NCBI GenBank assembly: GCA_963799365.1
Contig: CAWCWV010000017.1
Span: forward strand, 682,001 to 746,000
DNA from: Marinirhabdus sp963799365
GTDB taxonomy: Bacteria; Bacteroidota; Bacteroidia; Flavobacteriales; Flavobacteriaceae
DNA: 64,000 nt
Direction: 5' to 3'
Part shown: positions 34,923 to 42,269 of the stretch, in pieces
How the letters are laid out: every line of letters starts with the position of its first letter
Numbering within the stretch: position 1 is the stretch's first letter
Notes under the pieces: generated by a model
What the model saw: only the letters and a program-made list of their open reading frames with translations
Database searches by the model: none
Told to the model about the DNA's origin: nothing
Position numbers and translations under genes: made by a program

Positions 34923-35426
34923 TTATTTCAAACATTTAAAGTAGTCAAACGGTTCTTGGCAGTTGTCACATTTAAACAATGCTTTGCAGGCTGTGGAACC
35001 AAACTGACTCACTAAATGTGTATCTGTGCTACCGCAATTGGTACATTTTACCTTTTTTGCATTCCCAAGAAGAACATCCTTATCGGCCGATTCAGATAGG
35101 GGTCTTGCGATACCGTATTCCTCCATTTTTTGCAACCCGGCTTCACTTATCCAATCGGTACTCCAGGCTGGACTTAATACTAATTCAACCTCAACTTTTT
35201 TTCCCAGTTTTCCAAAGGCTGTTTTTAGATCGTCACCTATTATATCCATAGCTGGGCAGCCGCTATAGGTTGGTGTAAGTTTAACTTTTATGACATTATC
35301 TACTTCAATTGCTTGACGAATTACCCCCAAATCCAAAACTGTCAAAACAGGAATTTCAGGATCGCTTACTTGTTCCAAAACTGGAATTAGATGAGGATCG
35401 ATATGTGCGGTTTGGGTCTGTGTCAT
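34923..35426 (-). CDS. paaD: Phenylacetyl-CoA epoxidase subunit PaaD
   Basis: 167 residues. The N-terminal half is the DUF59/MIP18-type domain (VSDPEIPVLTVLDLGVIR; PTYSGCPAMDIIGDD with its conserved Cys). The C-terminal half has a zinc or Fe-S ribbon: CTNCGSTDTH near 133 and CDNCQEPF near 155. PaaD is required for active epoxidase, probably by maturing its metal or Fe-S centres. Called paaJ in older E. coli naming. Confidence 0.95.
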   Translation of the reverse strand: MTQTQTAHIDPHLIPVLEQVSDPEIPVLTVLDLGVIRQAIEVDNVIKVKLTPTYSGCPAMDIIGDDLKTAFGKLGKKVEVELVLSPAWSTDWISEAGLQKMEEYGIARPLSESADKDVLLGNAKKVKCTNCGSTDTHLVSQFGSTACKALFKCDNCQEPFDYFKCLK

Positions 35427-35448
35427 TAAAATGGATTTCGAAAAGTTA

Positions 35449-35473
35449 ACCTCTCGACTATGCCCGAGGAGAC
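35449..35473. repeat. Short hairpin between paaC and paaD
   Basis: ACCTCTCGACTATGCCCGAG (35449-35468) followed by GAGAC folds as a bulged hairpin (CTCTCG against CGAGGAG). It resembles the TTCGACTnCGCT repeat seen at 16971 and 48423. Confidence 0.4.
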
Positions 35474-35513
35474 CGTTTAAATTTTTGTTTTAGTTTTATC
35501 TTCAATTTTGCAG

Positions 35514-36269
35514 TTACCATTCCATATTAGGGTAGGTGCGTTGCATATATTGCATATCGCTTAGGATATATCCCATAAATTCTGAATGGATTCCTCTTTT
35601 ACCTCCTTTAATAAAATACTTGCGTTCAGGCACCTCTAAGTTGGCTTCTTTCAGAATTGCTGAAACTTCTTCATAATAGGTTTCTTTAAATTTTGAAGTG
35701 TCAACGGCAATTCCTTCAGCAATCATCGCTGTATCGGCTTCGGTTTGGTCAAAAAGCTCATCTGTGTAAGCCCAAAGATCGTCTATAGCTTCCTGCATTT
35801 TTTGGTTACTTTCCTCGGTACCATCTCCCAACCTTTTAACCCAATCGCCCGAAAATCGTTTGTGATAACTTACTTCTTTAATTCCTTTTTTGGCGATTGC
35901 GGCAAGCGTCTCATCTTTACTATTGAGTAATTCATTCATAAACCTAAGGTGAAAAACATCGAACAAATATTGACGCCCCATCACGTACCCGAAATGCGCA
36001 TTTGGTTGTTCTACCAACAATACATTTTTATACTCGCGTTCTAAACGCAAAAAAGCAAGGTCATCTTCAGTCTTGCCTTCTCCTTGAATTTTAGCAGCGT
36101 ATTGGTAATAATTTCTCGTCTGACCAATTAAGTCCAAAGCTATATTTGTTCCTGCAATGTCAGTTTCCAACGTAGGGCCGTGGCCGCATAGTTCACCAAG
36201 GCGTTGCGCTAGGATTAGGGAGTTGTCGGCGATTGATAAAATGTAGTTATCTAAATGTGTCTTTTTCAT
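35514..36269 (-). CDS. paaC: Phenylacetyl-CoA epoxidase subunit PaaC
   Basis: 251 residues. Ferritin-like four-helix protein, the structural partner of PaaA: ILAQRLGELCGHGPTLETDIA near the start, ERE.KNVLLVEQPNAHFGYVM (about 83) and EVSYHKRFSGDWVKRLGDGTEES (parts, about 135). PaaC keeps the fold but not a working diiron site. Forms the PaaA2C2 core that binds the CoA substrate. Cassette 4 lies between it and paaB. Confidence 0.95.
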   Translation of the reverse strand: MKKTHLDNYILSIADNSLILAQRLGELCGHGPTLETDIAGTNIALDLIGQTRNYYQYAAKIQGEGKTEDDLAFLRLEREYKNVLLVEQPNAHFGYVMGRQYLFDVFHLRFMNELLNSKDETLAAIAKKGIKEVSYHKRFSGDWVKRLGDGTEESNQKMQEAIDDLWAYTDELFDQTEADTAMIAEGIAVDTSKFKETYYEEVSAILKEANLEVPERKYFIKGGKRGIHSEFMGYILSDMQYMQRTYPNMEW

Positions 36270-36281
36270 TAAACTATTTTT

Positions 36282-36702
36282 GAAGATGGAGTCGAATCAA
36301 CCTGATTATTTTCAAATTAAATTTTTAAGGAGTGTAACTATGATTCTAATTAATTCATCATTTTCTTTTATTAAAGGAAATAGCTCACTCTCTGTATATA
36401 ATTTTGCCTTGTTCTGAATATTTAGGTTTCGAAGGCTTTCTCTAAGTTCCTTCAGGCAAATTCGAAGCTTATTTGCTTTGTCTTTTGTTGAACCAGCTCC
36501 CATAGCCTCGCCAAAATTTAAATCTGATGAGCAAGTAGAGCGAATCAGTTGTTTGGCTAAATAATCTGACGCATACGTCTTAGGTGGTTTGTCATATAAA
36601 ATAATAATGCCGCAGCATAATCTTCCAACCTAGAGGCTAAATCGTACTTTTTAGTCATATACCACTTTTTAGCTTTTCATCTTCATCCTCGACTTCAACT
36701 TC
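36282..36702 (-). mobile_element. Cassette 4: broken four-helix-bundle gene with weak inverted arms
   Basis: GAAGATGGAGTCGA (36282-36295) matches the reverse complement of 36689-36702 at 12 of 14 positions. The arms are purine-rich, so chance similarity is possible. The enclosed gene carries a frameshift. Confidence 0.45.
36312..36658 (-). pseudogene. Frameshifted four-helix-bundle gene (second subtype)
   Basis: The start MTKKYDLASRLEDYAAA (ATG at 36658) and the rest DKPPKTYASDYLAKQLIRST to DELIRIIVTLLKNLI (end 36312) are in different frames. One base is missing in the AT-rich stretch near 36600 (an ATTATTATT run). After correction the protein is about 115 residues and matches the longer-known subtype of the intervening-sequence/four-helix family (KTYASDYLAKQLIRS, GEAMGAGSTKDKANKL). 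It is unlike the three other copies in sequence. Located between paaB and paaC. Either a decayed gene or a sequencing error. Confidence 0.78.
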
Positions 36703-36712
36703 GGTTTCACCA

Positions 36713-36997
36713 TTACATATGTTTTACCTCATCTGGTAAATCGTAGAACGTAGGATGGCGGTATACTTTGTCTTGTGCCGGCTCGAAGAGTTCACCATTA
36801 TGCTCTGGGTTACTGGCGGTGATATTAATACTTTTGACTACCCAAATGCTTACACCTTCACTTCTACGGGTATATACATCCCGTGCATTTTCGAGCGCCA
36901 TTTCGGCATCTGCAGCGTGAAGGCTTCCAAAGTGCCTGTGTTCTAATCCGTTTTTACTTCTTACAAAGATCTCCCAAAGGGGCCAGTTTTTACTCAT
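36713..36997 (-). CDS. paaB: Phenylacetyl-CoA epoxidase subunit PaaB
   Basis: 94 residues, the usual size. Marks: WPLWEIFVRSKNGLEHRHFG (residues 5-24), LHAADAEMALENARDVYTRR (about 26-45) and the end DKVYRHPTFYDLPDEVKHM. PaaB bridges the PaaAC core to the reductase PaaE. Bounded by cassette 4 on one side and a solo inverted repeat on the other. Confidence 0.96.
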   Translation of the reverse strand: MSKNWPLWEIFVRSKNGLEHRHFGSLHAADAEMALENARDVYTRRSEGVSIWVVKSINITASNPEHNGELFEPAQDKVYRHPTFYDLPDEVKHM

Positions 36998-37004
36998 AAT
37001 CTAT

Positions 37005-37069
37005 AGTTTTGAGTCGTGAGTATTGAGTTGAGAATTGAGCTTTATACTCAATACTCATAGCTAAAAACT
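37005..37069. repeat. Solo inverted repeat between paaA and paaB
   Basis: The arms 37005-37028 and 37046-37069 match as inverted repeats at 20 of 24 positions, with an exact core GAGTATTGAGT/ACTCAATACTC. The loop is only 17 bases. Arm length is like that of the cassettes, but no gene is inside. Confidence 0.55.
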
Positions 37070-37079
37070 CATAACTATT

Positions 37080-38036
37080 TTATATCGCTTCTTTCAATTT
37101 TTTATCTACTTGCTTTTCAGCATATGCCATAGCGGCATCACGAACCCACGCTCCTTTTTCCCAAGCACCTACCCTGTCTTTCATTCGTTTTTTATTGGAA
37201 GGACCGTGCCCTTTAACTACTTGCCAGAACTCGTCCCAGTCTATTTCGCCAAAATCGTAACTTCCTGTTTCTTCATTAAACTTTAAGTCCGGATCTGGAA
37301 TGGTCAATCCAAGAATATCGGCTTGCGGAACTGTTTGATCTATAAATTGCTGGCGCAATTCATCATTTGATTTGCGTTTTAATTTCCATTTCATAGATTG
37401 CTCTGTATGGATACTTTCAGCATCTGTAGGACCTAGCATCATTAAGCTTGGCCACCACCATCTGTTCAAAGCATCTTGTGCCATATCTTTTTGTTCGGGA
37501 GATCCGTTGCAGAGTTTCAGCATAATCTCAAAACCCTGTCGCTGGTGGAAACTTTCTTCTTTACACACACGTACCATGGCTCTTGCATAGGGCCCAAAAG
37601 AAGTGTTGCATAAGGGTACTTGATTGATGATGGCCGCACCATCTACCAACCAACCAATGGCTCCCATATCTGCCCACGTTACCGTTGGGTAGTTAAAAAT
37701 TGAAGAATATTTGGCCTTCCCGCTGTGTAGTTGCTCGTATAATTCGTCACGAGAAATTCCTAAGGTTTCACAAGCTGAATACAAATACAATCCGTGTCCT
37801 GCTTCATCCTGAACTTTCGCCAACAAAGCTGCTTTTCTTCTTAAAGAAGGTGCTCTGGAAATCCAGTTTCCTTCCGGCAGCATTCCCACAATTTCAGAAT
37901 GAGCATGCTGACTCATCTGCCTGATGTGTGTCTTACGATACTTCTCTGGCATCCAGTCTTTGGGTTCAATCTTTTCATCTCGCGCAATGCGGGCTTCAAA
38001 AATTTCTTCTAGATTTTTAATTTGTTCTTTACTCAT
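37080..38036 (-). CDS. paaA: Phenylacetyl-CoA epoxidase catalytic subunit PaaA
   Basis: 318 residues. Diiron ferritin-like subunit: the two iron-binding patterns are QDEAGHGLYLYSA (ExxH, about 93-105) and CKEESFHQRQGFE (ExxxH region, about 175-187). It inserts one oxygen into the ring of phenylacetyl-CoA to give the 1,2-epoxide. The C-terminus WVRDAAMAYAEKQ is normal. Second structural gene after paaE in the operon. Confidence 0.97.
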   Translation of the reverse strand: MSKEQIKNLEEIFEARIARDEKIEPKDWMPEKYRKTHIRQMSQHAHSEIVGMLPEGNWISRAPSLRRKAALLAKVQDEAGHGLYLYSACETLGISRDELYEQLHSGKAKYSSIFNYPTVTWADMGAIGWLVDGAAIINQVPLCNTSFGPYARAMVRVCKEESFHQRQGFEIMLKLCNGSPEQKDMAQDALNRWWWPSLMMLGPTDAESIHTEQSMKWKLKRKSNDELRQQFIDQTVPQADILGLTIPDPDLKFNEETGSYDFGEIDWDEFWQVVKGHGPSNKKRMKDRVGAWEKGAWVRDAAMAYAEKQVDKKLKEAI

Positions 38037-38070
38037 ATTATTGGGCTTTAAATTAAAGCTGGGGCTTTGA

Positions 38071-38144
38071 CCCCTTCCGTCTTCAGAAATCGAGGCTCCG
38101 CCTAGTTTTCTGAAGCCACCTTCCCCTGAAAAAGGGGAAGGAGC
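38071..38144 (+). repeat. Two-hairpin dispersed repeat, copy B
   Basis: Header CCCCTTCC (38071-38078). Stem 1: CTTCAGAAA (38081-38089) with TTTCTGAAG (38107-38115), exact. Then CCACC and stem 2: CCTTCCCC (38119-38126) with GGGGAAGG (38134-38141), ending AGC. Lies in the paaE-paaA gap. Confidence 0.75.
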
Positions 38145-38180
38145 TTGTTTAGCTATTTTGTTTAAAATCTTTAACTTTGA

Positions 38181-39254
38181 TTACACATCAAAATCTACTG
38201 TCACTTTTTCTGTGGTTGGGACGGCTTGGCAACTCAAAACCAAGTTTTGAGATACTTCCTTGTCACTCAACGCGTAATTTACTTTCATTTCTACAGCACC
38301 ATCCAATACTTCGCATTTGCAGGTGCTACACACACCACCTTTACAAGCGAAAGGTAAATCGGCTCCTGCACCTAAGGCAGCATCAAGAATGTTGTCGTAT
38401 TCCTTGGTCATTGTAAAAGAGAATTCTTTTCCTCCATCTACAATAGTTACTTTAGTACCTGCTACGTTTTGTTTTGCAAGTCGTTCTTGTCTCGCAATAT
38501 CTTCATCTGAAAGTCCTGTAACAAACAATTCAAAATGTACATTTTCTTTTGGAAGCCCTTTAGCTATTAAATAGTCTGAAACATAATTTACCATTTTCTC
38601 AGGACCACATAAGAAAACTTCGTTGGTGTCTGGGATATCAATAAAAGTCTTAGTCAATACTTTCATTTTTTCATCATCAAACCTTCCATTAAACAGCTCT
38701 ATATCGCGGCGTTCTTTGGTTAAAAAATAATAAATTTCGAACCTTCCAAAGTACTTATTGCGCAACTGCTCCAATTCTTCCTTAAAGATAATGGATTTTG
38801 CGGTTTTATTCACATAAAAGAGCTTGCAAGTGGATTGAGCTTCAGCAGATAAGTGTGCCTTTACCATAGAAAGCACAGGTGTAATTCCGCTTCCTGCTGC
38901 AAAAAAAAGATAGTTTTTTCCTTGTGAAGGAGAAACCTCAACTCCAAAAGTGCCACTAGGCGCCATTACTTCAATATCATCACCCGATTTTAATACTGAA
39001 TTTACATAAGTTGAAAAAGCACCACCCAGAATTTGCTTTACCGCTACTTTCCATTCGCCATCGCTGGGACTTGAGCACAAACTATAGGAACGTCGGGTAT
39101 CCTTTCCATCAATATCCGCTTTTAAGGTTAGGTGTTGGCCTTGACGGAATTTAAAAGCTGACGAAATTTCCGAAGGGACATCAAAAGTAATCACCGAACA
39201 ATCGTCCGTCTCTTTGTAGATGTCTTTTACTTTTATGGTATGGAATGTAGCCAC
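38181..39254 (-). CDS. paaE: Phenylacetyl-CoA epoxidase reductase PaaE
   Basis: 357 residues. The FAD domain (about 1-105, GKDTRRSYSLCSSP with RxYS) is followed by the NAD(P)H domain (about 106-235, YLFFAAGSGITPVLSM; LCGPEKMV), and a plant-type 2Fe-2S domain at about 265-357 (CKGGVCSTCKCEV, later LSCQAVP). It passes NADPH electrons to the PaaA diiron site. First structural gene after paaR; the promoter with its operator lies directly upstream. Confidence 0.96.
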   Translation of the reverse strand: MATFHTIKVKDIYKETDDCSVITFDVPSEISSAFKFRQGQHLTLKADIDGKDTRRSYSLCSSPSDGEWKVAVKQILGGAFSTYVNSVLKSGDDIEVMAPSGTFGVEVSPSQGKNYLFFAAGSGITPVLSMVKAHLSAEAQSTCKLFYVNKTAKSIIFKEELEQLRNKYFGRFEIYYFLTKERRDIELFNGRFDDEKMKVLTKTFIDIPDTNEVFLCGPEKMVNYVSDYLIAKGLPKENVHFELFVTGLSDEDIARQERLAKQNVAGTKVTIVDGGKEFSFTMTKEYDNILDAALGAGADLPFACKGGVCSTCKCEVLDGAVEMKVNYALSDKEVSQNLVLSCQAVPTTEKVTVDFDV

Positions 39255-39276
39255 AGGTTTTTATACGTTTATAGCA

Positions 39277-39308
39277 CAAAACTAACGATTGTTAGTTAGA
39301 ATTGCAAA
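39277..39308 (-). promoter_or_regulatory. paa operon promoter with overlapping PaaR operator
   Basis: On the minus strand TTTG (39308-39305), a 20-base spacer, then TAGTTTTG (39284-39277): a perfect match to the Bacteroidetes TTTG-N19-21-TAnnTTTG promoter. A perfect inverted repeat AACTAAC-GATT-GTTAGTT (39280-39297) covers the spacer end and part of the -7 box, so a bound TetR dimer would block polymerase. Placed between paaR and paaE, 23 bases before the paaE start. Confidence 0.75.
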
Positions 39309-39321
39309 AGTTTAACAAATA

Positions 39322-39888
39322 CTAAATAATTCCTTTAATAAGCACTGCCACCATATCTTTTTTCAAAATATTCACGTCCATTTTACCGCGCTTTTCATTC
39401 CATAAGTAGAGGGTTCTCAATGTAGAAAGTATGGAAAATAAAATCACTTCGGGATGTTGTGGTTTTAGCTCACCTTCTGAAATTCCTTGTTTGATTATAC
39501 TTCTGAAATTTTCTTCATAGTCCTCGCGCATCTTAACCACCCTTTTTAGTTCGTCTCCTTCAAGATGCATCCAATCGTTATTTAATGTCGCAATATTTTC
39601 AGAATAGTTAACTGTGATTTCTATATGAATTTCAATAACCTTTTTAATTTTCTGTATAGGTGTTAAAGAAGTTGAAATGATCTGGGACATTTCTGAAGTA
39701 AATGCTTCAGCAACTTTTACAATTAATGTTGAAAGAATCTCTTGCTTGCCCGAAATATGATTGTACAAACTCGCCGCTTTTATGTCCATAGCCTGAGCAA
39801 TGTCTCTCATAGAAACAGCGCTGTATCCTTTTTCTTTAAAAAGTGATGCAGCTACCTGGATAATTTCTTGTTTACGGGTGGGTTTCAT
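39322..39888 (-). CDS. paaR: TetR/AcrR-family regulator of the paa operon
   Basis: 188 residues. N-terminal TetR helix-turn-helix at about 8-52 (IIQVAASLFKEKGYSAVSMRD, split here: SLFKEKGYSAVSMRDIAQAM; then ASLYNHISGKQEIL). The C-terminal ligand domain (about 55-188) is helical and unlike E. coli PaaX (GntR-like). Position next to paaE and the operator suggests it represses the operon and is released by phenylacetyl-CoA, as PaaR does in other bacteria (inference). It is separated from the divergent hydroxylase gene by 123 bases. Confidence 0.9.
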   Translation of the reverse strand: MKPTRKQEIIQVAASLFKEKGYSAVSMRDIAQAMDIKAASLYNHISGKQEILSTLIVKVAEAFTSEMSQIISTSLTPIQKIKKVIEIHIEITVNYSENIATLNNDWMHLEGDELKRVVKMREDYEENFRSIIKQGISEGELKPQHPEVILFSILSTLRTLYLWNEKRGKMDVNILKKDMVAVLIKGII

Positions 39889-40011
39889 GCTACGGTAAAG
39901 ATAAATTTTGAAATTGAAATCGGAGCTGAAATCGAAATCGAATTATTTTTTTACTTCTTAAATCTACAATTAGTAATCTACAATCAGTATTCATTTCGCT
40001 ATTTTTGGTAT

Positions 40012-41814
40012 ATGATTGAAGAACGTATTGAAAGTAACGAACTACTGGATAGACTGCCACCGCATTTAAAGCAGTATATAAAACCACAAAACTATGAACA
40101 TTATACGCCTATAAATCAGGCAGTATGGCGGTTTGTAATGCGCAAAAATGTTGCTTATTTAAGCAAGGTAGCGCATGAAAGTTATCTGGATGGCCTGCGC
40201 CAAACGGGTATTTCTATAGATGAAATTCCATCGATGTATGGGATGAACAGAATTTTAAAAAATATTGGCTGGGCCGCTGTTGCAGTGGATGGTTTTATTC
40301 CACCCAATGCGTTTATGGAGTTTCAGGCATATAAAGTACTTGTAATTGCAAGCGATATTCGCCAACTGGAGAATATTGAATACACACCTGCACCAGATAT
40401 TATTCACGAAGGTGCTGGACACGCCCCAATTATTGCAAGCCCGGATTATGCCGAATATTTAAGACGTTTTGGAGAGATTGGTGCGAAAGCCATTTCCAGT
40501 GCACACGATATGGAGCTTTATGAGGCAGTACGTGAATTAAGTATTTTAAAGGAAAGTGCCTCGGCTAGGTTGGGAGATCAAATAGAAAAAATTGAACGGG
40601 CAGAGAAACGTGTGGAGGAATTGCAACAAAAGGAAGTGACACCTTCTGAAATTGCTTTGATTAGAAACCTCCATTGGTGGACCGTGGAATACGGAATGGT
40701 GGGGACAATAGAAAATCCAAAAATCTACGGAGCTGGATTACTCTCTTCTATTGGAGAAAGTGAATGGTGTATGAAAGATGAAGTAAAAAAAATTCCTTAT
40801 TCTATTGAAGCAGCTTACCAGGATTTCGATATTACAAAACCACAACCTCAATTGTATGTGACTCCAGATTTTGCCTATTTACAGCAGGTCTTAGAGGAGT
40901 TTGCCAACACCATGGCGGTTCGGAAAGGGGGTTGGCGTGGATTGAGTAAACTCATAGAAAGCAAACAATTAGGAACAATTGAAATTTCCACAGGATTACA
41001 GGTTTCGGGTCTATTTACACGGATCATTCAAAATGAAGATAACGAAGTTGTTTATTTTGAAACTGAAGGAAAAACAGCACTTGCCTATCGGGAAACCGAA
41101 GTAATTGGCCACGGTGTTTCTCGTCACAGCAACGGGTTTAGAAGTCCGCTGGGGAAATTAAAAGGCATCAATCTAGCTATTGAAAATATGGGACCTCGTG
41201 ATTTGGCTGCCTACAATTTCTACGATGGAAAACCTATTGAATTTGAATTTGACAGCGGTATCCACGTAAAAGGAATGAACGTGACCGGAATGCGTAATTT
41301 GAAAGGGGAATTAATGCTCATTCAGTTCACCGATTGCACGGTTACTTATAAAAATGAAGTATTATTTACCCCAGCAGATGGCGATTTTGATATGGCAGTT
41401 GGAAAAGAAATTGTTTCGGCATTTGCTGGAGCAGCAGATTATTTGAGTTTCGATTTGGTGGAACACCAGTTGAGTACGCTGGGTGATGTTGCCGAGTTGA
41501 GTGAAGAGGAAACGAACTTAAATAGAATGTATGCTGAAGTGAGAACTATGAGAGAAAACAGTGCGGGGGTGGAACCCCTCAGTCCTCCTACGTTGGACAG
41601 CTCTTCTTTAAAAGTGGATCAGCTTATTGGAATTTTTAAGAACGTTTCTGAGAATTATAAAAACGACTGGCTATTACCGTTAGAAATATATGAACTAACA
41701 GGTGCTCCGGAAGTGTTAGACCATTTAAAATTATTACAACAAAGAAGACCTCAAATTGCGCATTTAATTGAGGCAGGATTTGGGCTTTTGAATGAACCTG
41801 AGATATTAGATTAA
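40012..41814 (+). CDS. Aromatic amino acid hydroxylase (phenylalanine 4-monooxygenase type)
   Basis: 600 residues from ATG at 40012 (MIEERIESNELLDRLP); a longer frame from 39868 adds an unlikely repetitive lead. The pterin-dependent catalytic core fills about 20-340. Iron ligands: the two His of IIHEGAGHAP (about 136-145) and the Glu of HWWTVEYGMVG (about 222-232). The last 250 residues are an extension not found in proteobacterial PhhA but usual for Bacteroidetes forms. Probably converts phenylalanine to tyrosine. Divergent from paaR, so both phenylalanine fates are coded side by side. Confidence 0.92.
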   Translation: MIEERIESNELLDRLPPHLKQYIKPQNYEHYTPINQAVWRFVMRKNVAYLSKVAHESYLDGLRQTGISIDEIPSMYGMNRILKNIGWAAVAVDGFIPPNAFMEFQAYKVLVIASDIRQLENIEYTPAPDIIHEGAGHAPIIASPDYAEYLRRFGEIGAKAISSAHDMELYEAVRELSILKESASARLGDQIEKIERAEKRVEELQQKEVTPSEIALIRNLHWWTVEYGMVGTIENPKIYGAGLLSSIGESEWCMKDEVKKIPYSIEAAYQDFDITKPQPQLYVTPDFAYLQQVLEEFANTMAVRKGGWRGLSKLIESKQLGTIEISTGLQVSGLFTRIIQNEDNEVVYFETEGKTALAYRETEVIGHGVSRHSNGFRSPLGKLKGINLAIENMGPRDLAAYNFYDGKPIEFEFDSGIHVKGMNVTGMRNLKGELMLIQFTDCTVTYKNEVLFTPADGDFDMAVGKEIVSAFAGAADYLSFDLVEHQLSTLGDVAELSEEETNLNRMYAEVRTMRENSAGVEPLSPPTLDSSSLKVDQLIGIFKNVSENYKNDWLLPLEIYELTGAPEVLDHLKLLQQRRPQIAHLIEAGFGLLNEPEILD

Positions 41815-41818
41815 AGCG

Positions 41819-41839
41819 GATGCGGAATTAATCCGCATC
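41819..41839. repeat. Hairpin after the hydroxylase gene
   Basis: GATGCGGA (41819-41826) pairs exactly with TCCGCATC (41832-41839). No T-tract follows, so terminator function is doubtful. The rest of the 90-base gap has short GC-rich pairs (CCCGTCC/GCGGG, CCCGAC). Confidence 0.45.
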
Positions 41840-41904
41840 GACAAACAAAAAAATACCCCCGTCCGCGCGGGAATTAAAGTTACCCGACTTTTCGGGCATT
41901 AAAT

Positions 41905-42210
41905 ATGGGACTACTTAAATTTTTATTCGGAAATAAGGGCGGAGCTATCCAAGATCTCAAAAAACGGGATGCGGTTATTCTGGACGTTCGCACGCAAAAA
42001 GAATGGGATGCCGGCCATATTGAGGACGCTCAACATATTCCCTTGCAGGAAATTTCAGCTAAAGTTTCAGAAATTAAAAAATGGAACAAGCCTGTAATTA
42101 CATGTTGCCTTAGTGGTGCCAGAAGCGGACAAGCTGCTGGTATTTTAACACAAAACGGTATAGAAGCGATAAATGGTGGAGGCTGGAAATCACTGCAGAA
42201 AAAGATATAA
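41905..42210 (+). CDS. Rhodanese-like domain protein
   Basis: 101 residues, one rhodanese domain. VILDVRTQKEWDAGHIEDAQHIPL (recognised by DVRTQKEWDAGHI at about 27-39) and the active-site loop CCLSGARSG with nucleophile Cys at about residue 73. A small cytosolic sulfur-transferase; partner unknown. It ends at a strong terminator. Confidence 0.93.
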   Translation: MGLLKFLFGNKGGAIQDLKKRDAVILDVRTQKEWDAGHIEDAQHIPLQEISAKVSEIKKWNKPVITCCLSGARSGQAAGILTQNGIEAINGGGWKSLQKKI

Positions 42211-42215
42211 AACGA

Positions 42216-42250
42216 AAAAGCCTGCCAGTTTAAATACAGGCAGGCTTTTA
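42216..42250 (+). terminator. Terminator shared by convergent genes
   Basis: AAAAGCCTGCC (42216-42226) pairs exactly with GGCAGGCTTTT (42239-42249). A-rich on the left and T-rich on the right, so it can act on both strands. Confidence 0.85.
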
Positions 42251-42269
42251 GGTAAGAACTAGTGCTAAT

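Noticed and set aside
39868..40011. N-terminal extension of the hydroxylase (EIEIGAEIEIEL...)
   Set aside because: Low-complexity repeat that overlaps the paaR start; the homology starts at 40012.
39999..40012. TATTTTTG box just before the hydroxylase start
   Set aside because: Exact -7 match, but no TTTG at 19-21 bases upstream and the start codon would be within 5 bases of the box.
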